Below are positions 16,592 through 24,247 of a stretch of DNA of 28,977 bases, piece after piece. The notes under the pieces are model-generated. The model was not told the origin of the DNA, searched no databases, and saw only the letters and a list, made by a program, of their open reading frames with translations. How positions within the stretch are numbered: position 1 is the first letter of the stretch; each line of letters opens with the position of its first letter. The DNA is from Methanosarcinales archaeon (GTDB lineage Archaea > Halobacteriota > Methanosarcinia > Methanosarcinales > Methanogasteraceae), in assembly GCA_030640725.1 (NCBI GenBank), contig DAOWIV010000047.1, positions 1 through 28,977 on the forward strand. The letters are read 5' to 3'. The position numbers and the translations under genes are program-made.

Positions 16592-17107
16592 TGTTATTGA
16601 TTATCTGTTAGAGTGTAATAAATGTTGTTTTATGTGCGAAATTGGTTTGTAATTTCCATGAGAGGTAATCAAATAGTTGAACGGTAGCTACGAGGGCAGG
16701 ACGGTTCAAGGAGGCACATAAGGTTTTTCCTCGAATTTCGATATACTTTGCGAGGATGTGATGGCTGTGCATGAATATGCACAAACAAAGGTGAAATTGG
16801 CGTCAAGGGCGCGGCGGAACAAACCTATCCGGGAAGGAAATTCCCAAAAATTAATATCCAACCATAGTTTATTTCAGTAGGTAATATATAAAAATCTGGT
16901 TAAAATCACGAATGACACGAATTTTACGAACCACACGAATCACCACTTTTACGAGTGCATGGAAAGCACGCACACCGGAAATTTCAGAAATACGCGGTGT
17001 GTGCCAATGAACAGGACAAATTCGTGGCATTCGTCCGATTCGTGCCATTCGTGTTAAATATCTTGCACCAACACATTATATGAGCGGTGGCAGGTCAGGA
17101 GAACTCC
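16592..17107. other. Intergenic region holding an inverted-repeat element
   Basis: 516 bases with no recognised gene. A 36-codon frame from ATG 16761 has a GAGG site but no recognisable sequence. Small hairpins occur at 16767-16782 (GTGCAT/ATGCAC) and 16831-16845 (GGGAA/TTCCC). The right third is a long imperfect inverted repeat, 16903-17060. Confidence 0.5.
16903..17060. repeat. Long imperfect inverted repeat built of CACGAAT units
   Basis: Left arm about 16903-16943 repeats CACGAAT-like units (CACGAATGACACGAAT, then ACGAACCACACGAAT). The right arm, about 17018-17060, is its reverse complement with few changes (CACGAATGGCACGAAT on the other strand). Inside lies a smaller pair, GCACACCG near 16970 and CGGTGTGTGC near 16995. 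Together these could fold as one long cruciform of about 155 bases. It looks like a small non-coding mobile or structured element; no terminal duplication is obvious. Confidence 0.55.
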
Positions 17108-19288
17108 TTACCTATCCTTATTCAGTGCCCCTCTGCTCCACCCTTCCACGAGTTCCCGCGACCACGCGCCATCGCAGACGATCATCTCGTCCCGGATCCA
17201 CTGTGGCAGGTGCTGCCTGACACCAAGCCGTTTCTCCTGTGAAAACCGTGCGTCGCAGAGTACAAGAACTCCGGTCTCGTCTGCTGACCTGTGCACCCTG
17301 CCGATCGCCTGAAGCGCTTTGTTTATCGCAGGAAGCGTATATGCGATGAACATTCCCTGTTCTTTCCCGTATTTTCGCTGGTAGTATGTGTTTACGAGTT
17401 TCTGCACCTCTGAGAATGCCGCGAGCGGAAGTCCAACGACGATTGCCCCTTTCAGGGCTTCTCCGTAATAGTCGATCCCTTCGCTCATCTTTCCACCACA
17501 TACTGCAAGCAATACCCCTTTCTCCATGCTGCGTCCCGATTCAAAGAACCGTTTCAATAGATCCGGGACATGTTTCGACTCTCTTGGCTCAGTGTACAGT
17601 ATCTTTCCGGATTCGTCCGCCATGCTCTCGCAGTACTCAAGATACTGGTCCATCATGAAGTATGATGTGAAATAGATAGCAACATTGCCCGAAACCCCTT
17701 TTATCAGCGCAGATATGTGAAACTCTATCTCTCTTCGATTTTCAGCATCGTTCCGGTACGCAGACTGGGTTGTTGCATTTTTTGCCCCGAGCACGAGTCG
17801 TTTCTCCTTCGGAAACTGGTTCGGGATGGCTAACATCTCAGCCCGCCCGCGCTTGCCGAAATAGTAGAGTTCATAAGCGTCCGGGGGGGACAGGGTCCCT
17901 GAAATCATCACAGTGGCGTGGACCGTATCAGCGATGCCTGATATGATCGGGCTTGGGTCGAGGCTGCGGATCTCAAGCGTCAGCCATCGATCCTCGCTCA
18001 TCGATTTTACGGGAAGATATGAGGAATCATCTTTTGCAAGGTGCGCCATGAACAGGAATTCGGCAATTCGCCCGAGAAATACATCGGCTGACTCAGAGGA
18101 CTTCTGTTTCCGGTTTCTGATGTTCTGCGCGAGTTTTAAGAGGTCAGAAACAGTCTGGGAATCATCCCGGGCGAGTCCAAGCCCGCCGTCTGAGTAGATG
18201 AAATCCGCAAACATCCTCGGATCGAACCAGTCTTCCCCCTGTTTTTTGTTCTGCCAGTTATCGAGCGTCTTTTCCATATATCTCTTGATCTTTGAGAGAA
18301 TGTCCTTTGCTGATCTGGCTATGATCCGGTCTTTCTCTCCTGAAAACTGGTTTACCTCGGATATCGCCTTATCGACGGCGTGCATCGTGATCGTGTCGCT
18401 GTTGATGCTTCTCACCGTGTCTCCGAGGTTGTGCGCCTCATCAATGAGTAGAATCGTATTTTCCGGATCGATCTCGAGCCAGTCAAAGAGAACATCCCGT
18501 CTCGTGTCGTCAAAGACGTGGTTGTAATTCAGAATGATAATGTCGGCGTTCTTCACGCTGATCGCCATCACTTCGTACGGGCAGGTCTGTGTGCAACGCT
18601 CCTGTAGCTCTTCAGGGTATAGAATCTCCTGTATGATCGATTCACTATCCTTCTTCGACTGTTTCGACGGTCTGAAATTCTCCACGCCCTCGAAAGTGTA
18701 TGCTTCCTTTGAAAACAGGTAATACGGACAGAACGTGCGGTATCCCGGAGTTTCGCCCCTGATCTCTGATTCTATCCCTGGATCGCTCGCCGGATCATAG
18801 ACGTTGTACTCCTGCGCACTCCGATTGTCCCGCCGCATCTTCTCGTGCAGTTTCGCTTCAAGAAAGTCCATCGTGAAGACCTTCATGAGATCGCATCCTG
18901 CGTAGACGTTCTCGAATTCGCCAGCCAGTTTACACATCTTTGGCTTTCCAACGAGATATGCGACCTTTGGAGTGTGTTCGGTCTCTTCCCTGATCTTTTT
19001 AATCTCATCGAGGTACACTCCGATCTGGCTCACGGTTCTGAGCACGACGACGATCTTGTTTCTTCCGCGGTTTGCAAGGAGTGATGCAATCACGCTGGTC
19101 TTGCCGCTTCCTGTCGGCGCATCGATCGCAAGGACGCGGTGTTCGCCGGCACGGGCGACTTCCTGCACCCGATCAAGCATCGTGTCCTGATGAGGGCGGA
19201 AGGCGGGGTAAGGAAACCAGTCTCTGTAGTTTTGGGTCATCTGAAGTTGTTTGGAGTTGTTTAAGGTCATTTGTTTGATGGATGTCAT
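17108..19288 (-). CDS. XPD/Rad3-type superfamily 2 DNA helicase
   Basis: 726 residues. Walker A IDAPTGSGKTS (about 54-65), the DEAH box LLIDEAHN, motif VI QAIGRVHRS, and the GVLLAVCGGKMSEGIDY stretch typical of XPD/DinG helicases. Cysteines in KMCKLAG, YAGCDL, TFCPYY and RCTQTCPYE between Walker A and DEAH are candidates for the four ligands of the XPD Fe-S cluster. It unwinds DNA 5' to 3' in repair. I chose the ATG at 19288 because a TATA-like box lies 27 bases upstream (leaderless); a shorter start at about 19240 would begin MTQNYRDWFPYP. It sits 31 bases after rlmE but seems to have its own promoter. Confidence 0.9.
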   Translation of the reverse strand: MTSIKQMTLNNSKQLQMTQNYRDWFPYPAFRPHQDTMLDRVQEVARAGEHRVLAIDAPTGSGKTSVIASLLANRGRNKIVVVLRTVSQIGVYLDEIKKIREETEHTPKVAYLVGKPKMCKLAGEFENVYAGCDLMKVFTMDFLEAKLHEKMRRDNRSAQEYNVYDPASDPGIESEIRGETPGYRTFCPYYLFSKEAYTFEGVENFRPSKQSKKDSESIIQEILYPEELQERCTQTCPYEVMAISVKNADIIILNYNHVFDDTRRDVLFDWLEIDPENTILLIDEAHNLGDTVRSINSDTITMHAVDKAISEVNQFSGEKDRIIARSAKDILSKIKRYMEKTLDNWQNKKQGEDWFDPRMFADFIYSDGGLGLARDDSQTVSDLLKLAQNIRNRKQKSSESADVFLGRIAEFLFMAHLAKDDSSYLPVKSMSEDRWLTLEIRSLDPSPIISGIADTVHATVMISGTLSPPDAYELYYFGKRGRAEMLAIPNQFPKEKRLVLGAKNATTQSAYRNDAENRREIEFHISALIKGVSGNVAIYFTSYFMMDQYLEYCESMADESGKILYTEPRESKHVPDLLKRFFESGRSMEKGVLLAVCGGKMSEGIDYYGEALKGAIVVGLPLAAFSEVQKLVNTYYQRKYGKEQGMFIAYTLPAINKALQAIGRVHRSADETGVLVLCDARFSQEKRLGVRQHLPQWIRDEMIVCDGAWSRELVEGWSRGALNKDR

Positions 19289-19310
19289 TCTTTCACATCA
19301 GGATCGTATC

Positions 19311-19319
19311 TCATAATAG
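19311..19319 (-). promoter_or_regulatory. TATA-like box for the XPD-type helicase
   Basis: Minus strand CTATTATGA, centred 27 bases before the ATG at 19288, immediately after the rlmE stop codon. The spacing predicts a leaderless transcript. Confidence 0.45.
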
Positions 19320-20042
19320 TTAATCCGTATTGTCCCTACTATTTCTACCGTCCCTGCCGCCCCGGTCACCCCGGCGGCTGTTCAGAGAAGGGGGCACATC
19401 CGGAACTCTCGAAGCGTTTCGGGCATCCGGGGCATTTCTGGCGTGGGTGGCACCTTTGTCCCCGCGAAACATCTTTGCAACGATATACATCTCAGCGCTT
19501 GCCTTGCGTGATGCCATGGGCGAGTGTGAATATACGTTTCTGAAGAGCGACTTCACGCTTTGCAGATATCCGGCGAATAAATCGCCATGAAACACTTTGA
19601 CAACAAAATTGCCGCCCGGTCTCAGGATCTTTTGTGCGCAGGCAAGCGCATGTTCAGCCAGATCGACCGACCGGGCATGGTCATAGCTCCAGTCGCCGGC
19701 AAGGTTTGGGGCGGCATCAGAGAGCACCACGTCAGCACTACCGACAACCTGCCTGATCGCACTGATGGTCTCCTCTGACCTGATATCGCCTCTGATGGTG
19801 ACGGCGCCATCGATGCGGCTGATCGATTGGAGATCCACGCCAACGACCGTGCCACGGTTTCCTGCAAGTTCCGCCGCCACCTGTGTCCAGCCACCCGGCG
19901 CCGCACCCAGATCGACAACTACATCGCCACGTCTGATGATGTGGAACCGTGTATTGATCTGTTTGAGCTTATACGCTGCTCTTGATCGATAACCTTCTTT
20001 CTTTGCCATTTTGTAGAAATGATCATGCCGGTTGCGCGCCAT
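19320..20042 (-). CDS. rlmE: Ribosomal RNA 2'-O-methyltransferase RlmE/FtsJ
   Basis: 240 residues. SAM-dependent methyltransferase of the FtsJ family that modifies a uridine of 23S rRNA. The SAM motif is VVDLGAAPGGW, and the K-D-K-E catalytic tetrad is visible: K25 in SRAAYKL, D in LSDAAPN, K in FVVKVFHGD and E in KASAEMYIV. After the catalytic domain (about 1-195) comes a 45-residue low-complexity tail rich in Arg, Gly, Asp and Asn, with repeats such as HARNAPDARNAS and RRGDRGGRDGRNSRD, which is longer than usual and may bind RNA. The TATA box for this gene lies inside the first codons of the divergent larE gene. Confidence 0.93.
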   Translation of the reverse strand: MARNRHDHFYKMAKKEGYRSRAAYKLKQINTRFHIIRRGDVVVDLGAAPGGWTQVAAELAGNRGTVVGVDLQSISRIDGAVTIRGDIRSEETISAIRQVVGSADVVLSDAAPNLAGDWSYDHARSVDLAEHALACAQKILRPGGNFVVKVFHGDLFAGYLQSVKSLFRNVYSHSPMASRKASAEMYIVAKMFRGDKGATHARNAPDARNASRVPDVPPSLNSRRGDRGGRDGRNSRDNTD

Positions 20043-20053
20043 TGTCTGGTATC

Positions 20054-20899
20054 ATGGCAGGCACGCCACATAATATGAACGAAACGAACAAGACCGGTGA
20101 GACAATCGAGACCGACGAGACAATCGAGAAGGCGGAGCGCGTGAAAGATGCGCTTTTGGAACGCGGCAGCATCCTGATCGCGTTCTCCGGAGGTGTGGAT
20201 AGTTCGGTGCTCGCAAAACTTGCAAAGCTCGCAGAGCCGGGCGGTGCAACGGTGCTTGCCGCAACCGCCAGCTCAGAGCTGCTCGGGGATCGCGGGCTTG
20301 CCCACGCCAGGAATATAGCAGATGAGATCGGCATAGAACTTCAGGTCTTCAAGTTTAGGATACTCGAAGATGGCGAATTCACGGAAAATCCGCGTGACAG
20401 GTGTTATCACTGCAAAAAACACATGATCATGGAATTGCAGAAGATCGCAGCAGAAAACAGGATCGAAACAATCGCGGATGGGACAAACATGACCGATCTT
20501 GCCAGGGATAGACCGGGATATGCTGCGATCAGGGAAGCGGATGTTTTCACACCGTTTGTAGATTTTATGCTGGAGAAGTCGGAAATCAGGGAGCTTGCCC
20601 GACATTTCGGACTCTCTGTCGCAGATGTCCCGTCAGAGTCGTGTTTTGCCACCCGGATCCCACATGGAACCAGGATCACGATTCCACGACTCTCTCGTAT
20701 TGCGAAGGCTGAATCGGTGCTCCATGCACACGGGCTATGCAGTGTCAGGGTCAGGACCTGGGGGCACGACCGGCTCGCATGTATCGAGGTCCAGCCCCGT
20801 GATCTCGACCGGTTCATCGCTGTGCAGGAGGATGTGACCGATGCATTTGGGCGGATCGGGTTTGATCGCGTGGTGCTTTATAGGGTTCGGGATGTGTGA
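20054..20899 (+). CDS. larE: LarE-type sulfur transferase
   Basis: 281 residues from ATG 20054; ATG 20075 is an equal alternative. An adenine-nucleotide alpha-hydrolase with the PP-loop SGGVDSS (45-51), the NPRDRCYHCKKHM motif (C117, C120) and PSESCFATRIPHG with C197. LarE activates and sulfurates pyridinium carboxylates to make the nickel-pincer cofactor of lactate racemase; in Lactobacillus the sulfur comes from a sacrificial cysteine, which I align with C197 (inference). The three cysteines may instead hold an Fe-S cluster, as in some LarE forms. LarB and LarC are not in the window, so the end product here is unproven. It is divergent from rlmE by 11 bases. Confidence 0.85.
   Translation: MAGTPHNMNETNKTGETIETDETIEKAERVKDALLERGSILIAFSGGVDSSVLAKLAKLAEPGGATVLAATASSELLGDRGLAHARNIADEIGIELQVFKFRILEDGEFTENPRDRCYHCKKHMIMELQKIAAENRIETIADGTNMTDLARDRPGYAAIREADVFTPFVDFMLEKSEIRELARHFGLSVADVPSESCFATRIPHGTRITIPRLSRIAKAESVLHAHGLCSVRVRTWGHDRLACIEVQPRDLDRFIAVQEDVTDAFGRIGFDRVVLYRVRDV
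20069..20078 (-). promoter_or_regulatory. TATA-like box for rlmE, inside larE
   Basis: Minus strand TCATATTATG, about 31 bases before the rlmE ATG at 20042. It overlaps the first codons of larE, so the divergent promoters must interfere or larE starts at 20075. Confidence 0.4.
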
Positions 20900-21016
20900 T
20901 CAAGCAGTGCTGCGAATGGTCAGGATCAGCACAGACCTTGCAAATGATGATCAATTCGACGTTGCAATAATCTTTGCCGCCGGTTTGCTCGTGGTATCAA
21001 GCTCAACTTCGGAATC

Positions 21017-21056
21017 CAAAAAAACAGCCGCTACCATTCAATTATCCCCAAAAAAC
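21017..21056 (-). terminator. T runs after pus10
   Basis: Downstream of the pus10 stop the minus strand has a T6 run (21050-21055) right after CCCGGG, and a T7 run (21018-21024). Such T runs are the usual archaeal termination signal. Confidence 0.45.
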
Positions 21057-21100
21057 CCGGGAATTCTTACGTCTCGGTATGGTTCTTCCACGACTTTTCA

Positions 21101-22432
21101 TCATAACTGTCGAGCCACAATAGCACCCGGGCGCACAGTCACATACCCAACCGGATCCTTCACAGCCACCACATCAAGCGCAGTAACCACCATATCCGCA
21201 CCCGCCGCTCCGGCTAAACTCGGCACAGTACGCCCCTCGTCGCCTGAGACCAGTTCCTTCACGTACAATCCAGCCTCACACTCGATTCTGATCACGGCAA
21301 AGTCCTCTGAGAACGATTCAAGCATGACCGAATACACCTTCCGCACCCGCACCAGATCAGCTCTCCGGTGGACGACCCTTGATGGTGTGCGCTGCCTGAT
21401 CGTGCCGGTTATGGCGTCAAGCGCCCTGACCAGCATATCCTGATCCACGCCTGCACACGAGACTGTTGCAAGATAGACCTTGTCATGTTTCATTGATTTC
21501 AGTTTTCCGACCATCTCGCGGTCAACGAACGTGAGACCAGAGACAACGACCCTTCCTTCACAGTATTCATTGATCTCCTGAGTAAGTGCTGCAAGATCGG
21601 TGCTGCGCCTGTGAGGCTCCCTGACTTCGATGATGAACGGACGCCCGTCCCCGAGCATACGTGCGTCAACATCTTCACGCCCGGCTCCGTGAAAGACGGT
21701 GTCAACAGCGGACATTGCCTCGATGACGCGGGTTGCGATGAGTTCTTCGACCGATTCAACACCCATCTGCCCTGTAAAGCCGCATTCCTCGCACCCCTTC
21801 CCATGGCATGCCCTGCACGACCATCTGGTCTGCGGGATGCCGCGCATCAATTTCTTATACCTGCCGTAGATGTAGACCGACCTGATCTGCAGGCAAACCG
21901 CCGCATCTGCAAGATCGAGTATGGCAACGACGTCCGGTTTTGTGAAATCCACGCTTTTCTGCGTCTTGTCTGCTATGAGCTTGCCGACCTCGCGGTTGAG
22001 TTCGGATTTAAGCGGCTCAGCATAATCGGTCCCGACAATCTCCCATAGCAGCTCCTCGTTCTCGGATAATAGCCCGCTTAACCGCGTTCCGACAAGGAAC
22101 GTCTCGTGTTCGCACCCGTCCAGAGCCTCAAGCGCCCTTGACGCCCAGGTGTCCAGTTCCTCAAATGCCCCGTTACAGACCCAGCACCGTCCCGATCCCG
22201 CGGCCTCCGTATCTGCACTCGTATCTCTGGCACCTGCATCCTCTCCCCCATCGTCTGCGCCCACGTCCGCGATCATGTCGAGCACCAGCCGGATCGCACG
22301 CCCGCGCTCCAGATTTGTCGTGCCGGTCGAGAGCTTTGCAAACTGCCGTCCAAGACAGTGGTCGCAGATTGTACCCTCACGCAGGATTGCGCGTGCGATC
22401 TCTAAGATCAGACTGTCACGGTCATGACTCAT
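21101..22432 (-). CDS. pus10: tRNA pseudouridine synthase Pus10
   Basis: 443 residues from the ATG at 22432, whose MSHDRDSLILEIARAIL is the normal beginning; an ORF extension upstream only overlaps L11. It makes pseudouridine 54/55 in archaeal tRNA. The N-terminal zinc site has C23-x2-C26 (ICDHCLGRQFA) and C83-x2-C86, separated by an acidic low-complexity insert (about 58-80). A THUMP-like section follows, then CRACHGKGCEECGFTG (a second cysteine group), and the catalytic domain with the EDVDARMLGDGRPF motif carrying the catalytic Asp. It overlaps the end of the L11 gene by 11 bases, so it is co-translated with it. Confidence 0.93.
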   Translation of the reverse strand: MSHDRDSLILEIARAILREGTICDHCLGRQFAKLSTGTTNLERGRAIRLVLDMIADVGADDGGEDAGARDTSADTEAAGSGRCWVCNGAFEELDTWASRALEALDGCEHETFLVGTRLSGLLSENEELLWEIVGTDYAEPLKSELNREVGKLIADKTQKSVDFTKPDVVAILDLADAAVCLQIRSVYIYGRYKKLMRGIPQTRWSCRACHGKGCEECGFTGQMGVESVEELIATRVIEAMSAVDTVFHGAGREDVDARMLGDGRPFIIEVREPHRRSTDLAALTQEINEYCEGRVVVSGLTFVDREMVGKLKSMKHDKVYLATVSCAGVDQDMLVRALDAITGTIRQRTPSRVVHRRADLVRVRKVYSVMLESFSEDFAVIRIECEAGLYVKELVSGDEGRTVPSLAGAAGADMVVTALDVVAVKDPVGYVTVRPGAIVARQL

Positions 22433-22892
22433 CTGGTATCTCAAGCTCCCCGCTATCGATTGCCCGCTGCGCATCTCTCGGCGGCATCCCCTCAACGGTC
22501 ACGCCCATCGGCACGCACGTACCGATAATCTCCTTTGCAGTCTGTTTCGGCGTGTAAGAAAGAACATCGTCCTGTTTTGCGCGTGCAATCCGCAGCACCT
22601 GCTCGATGGTAAGATTTCCAACAATTTCATCCTCTGAAGCACCCTTTTCGATCCCGATTTCCTTCAGGATCAGGGCAGGAGTCGGAGGTATTCCGACCTC
22701 GATGGTCACATTCTTATTAGCATCAACGATTACCTTGACAGGCACCTGCATGCCGTCAAATTCCTTTGTCGCCTCGTTGATGTCATCGACCACCTGCTTG
22801 ATATTGATACCAAGCGGACCAAGCGACGGACCAAGTGGAGGTCCGGCAGTCGCTTTTCCGCCGGGAACCAGTGATTCTACGATGTCTACCAT
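22422..22892 (-). CDS. rpl11: 50S ribosomal protein L11
   Basis: 156 residues. The PGGKATAGPPLGPSLGPLG motif and the C-terminal YTPKQTAKEIIGTCVPMG rRNA-binding segment are typical of uL11 in the GTPase centre. The ATG has an AGGTGAT ribosome site 6 bases before it. In most archaea L11 is followed by L1, P0 and P1; here pus10 follows and none of those genes is near. Confidence 0.97.
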   Translation of the reverse strand: MVDIVESLVPGGKATAGPPLGPSLGPLGINIKQVVDDINEATKEFDGMQVPVKVIVDANKNVTIEVGIPPTPALILKEIGIEKGASEDEIVGNLTIEQVLRIARAKQDDVLSYTPKQTAKEIIGTCVPMGVTVEGMPPRDAQRAIDSGELEIPDES

Positions 22893-23008
22893 TTCATATC
22901 ACCTTTGTGTTAGGGGGATTGTAACTGCATGGTAGATAAACTCACTCTGGCAGTTTTCGGACACTTGATAGAAATCCTTTTGGCGACCTGCCCTCACATT
23001 CAGCATGT

Positions 23009-23887
23009 ATGACTGAACTTGTGGTATTCGGGCAGGATGAGATGAAACATTACCTGCGCCTCTTCGCAGAGGCGATCAAACTCGGTCTCCGCTTCAATCT
23101 GCTGATAGAAGGACCGCCCGGCACAGCAAAGACGCTTGCCGTGAACCAGATGATTGCTTCGCTGAGAGCCGATATCGGGGACGTTCCTTATGTCCGGGTG
23201 ACTGGCAGCCATGACGCGCTCCCGTGCGACCTGATCGGCGACCTCGACATCGGAAAGTACAGGGAGGGTGAGATGGATATCCTTTCCGGACCCCTTTTTC
23301 GTGCGCACGGCAGCAACATACCTGGAATTGTGTATGCAGACGAACTGAACCGGTTCAGCGAGTACACGCTAATCATATTCACCGAGATCATGGCAGAGTG
23401 GCAGGTATCGTTCCCGAAGACCCCGCTCACCAAGCCGCTCCGCGCAAACGTGATCGCAACCATGAACCCGTACGACATCTCTGGCATCACCGATGTGCCG
23501 CAGCACATTCTGGACCGGTTCAATGCAAGGATCGTGGTCAATTATCCTGACAAAGAGACCGAACTCATGATCATAGCCCAGCACGCAGATTATTACTATA
23601 AAAGTCTTGCACCGCGCCTTAAAAAACTGTTCTCTCCGCTCATAAGTACCACGAGAGCGATGCGGAAGCTCGGAGTCCATCTTGGACCGAGAATATATCT
23701 GTCAACCCTTGATCTGCTTGCGCTGGAACTGTCCTCAAACGGTCCGGTCGATCACGAGACTGTAATCTGGCATTACGAGAATGCAATTCGGTCCAGGATC
23801 GGAAACCTTGATGAAGACAAGCAGTCCGAATTCCTGAGCACTGCATCGATCGCGCTGCGCGGGGAACTCACCGGGCAGAAGAGGTGA
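23009..23887 (+). CDS. MoxR-family AAA+ ATPase
   Basis: 292 residues. Walker A EGPPGTAKT (about 34-42), Walker B GIVYADELNRFSE, sensor 1 VIATMNPYD and the arginine-finger region DRFNARIVVNYP are typical of MoxR ATPases, which act as chaperones in assembly and metal-cofactor loading of client complexes. MoxR genes usually sit beside a VWA-domain partner; none is here. Instead the next genes downstream are a small helical protein and cfbC. There is no ribosome site at the ATG, so the transcript is probably leaderless. The client is unknown; a link with F430 or MCR is only inferred from position. Confidence 0.88.
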   Translation: MTELVVFGQDEMKHYLRLFAEAIKLGLRFNLLIEGPPGTAKTLAVNQMIASLRADIGDVPYVRVTGSHDALPCDLIGDLDIGKYREGEMDILSGPLFRAHGSNIPGIVYADELNRFSEYTLIIFTEIMAEWQVSFPKTPLTKPLRANVIATMNPYDISGITDVPQHILDRFNARIVVNYPDKETELMIIAQHADYYYKSLAPRLKKLFSPLISTTRAMRKLGVHLGPRIYLSTLDLLALELSSNGPVDHETVIWHYENAIRSRIGNLDEDKQSEFLSTASIALRGELTGQKR

Positions 23888-23976
23888 GTGGAGGGGGCGC
23901 TCCTCGCGATCAGAAACCGTGCCGGTTGCAGTTGGCAGTTTGCAAATCTTACCCGCCACCACACGCACCGGTTACA

Positions 23977-23983
23977 TTAAATA
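23977..23983 (+). promoter_or_regulatory. TATA box for the small helical protein and cfbC
   Basis: TTAAATA, 25-31 bases before the ATG at 24008, with no ribosome site at that ATG. This places transcription start at or next to the start codon, so the cfbC unit is leaderless and separate from the MoxR gene. Confidence 0.55.
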
Positions 23984-24007
23984 CCATTGGCAGCGAGAAT
24001 ACCGGAC

Positions 24008-24247
24008 ATGGATGTAACTAATTTATCTGAACTTCAGGATGCGGTGGACGTCAGTGAAAAAGAGTTTTCGGAAGTATCCAAATCGATAGCAGGGTTGGAA
24101 GAATCAGAATATCAGGACAATGAGACCTATATGTCTGATTTTTATGAGCGTATCCATCTGTTCATGGATAAAACAACCGAACTAGTCACATCATATCGAG
24201 AATACATCGCTGCGCTTGAGGATGCATGTACAGAGCAAGGAGAATAG
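24008..24247 (+). CDS. Small acidic helical protein of unknown function
   Basis: 79 residues from ATG 24008, chosen by the TATA box 25-31 bases upstream. Strongly acidic and predicted all-helical, with a coiled-coil look (SELQDAVDVSEKEFSEVSKS, then a second helix around DKTTELVTSYREYIAALED). No signal peptide, membrane segment or metal motif. I do not recognise a family. Its end overlaps the start of cfbC by 22 bases, so the two are translated together, which suggests a function tied to CfbC. Confidence 0.65.
   Translation: MDVTNLSELQDAVDVSEKEFSEVSKSIAGLEESEYQDNETYMSDFYERIHLFMDKTTELVTSYREYIAALEDACTEQGE

Noticed and set aside
16761..16871. 36-codon frame with a GAGG site in the gene-free region
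   Set aside because: Basic, featureless product, and the only TATA-like sequence is too close to the ATG; not enough to call a gene.
20950..21035. 28-codon minus-strand frame after pus10
   Set aside because: Starts within the terminator T runs and has no recognisable sequence.
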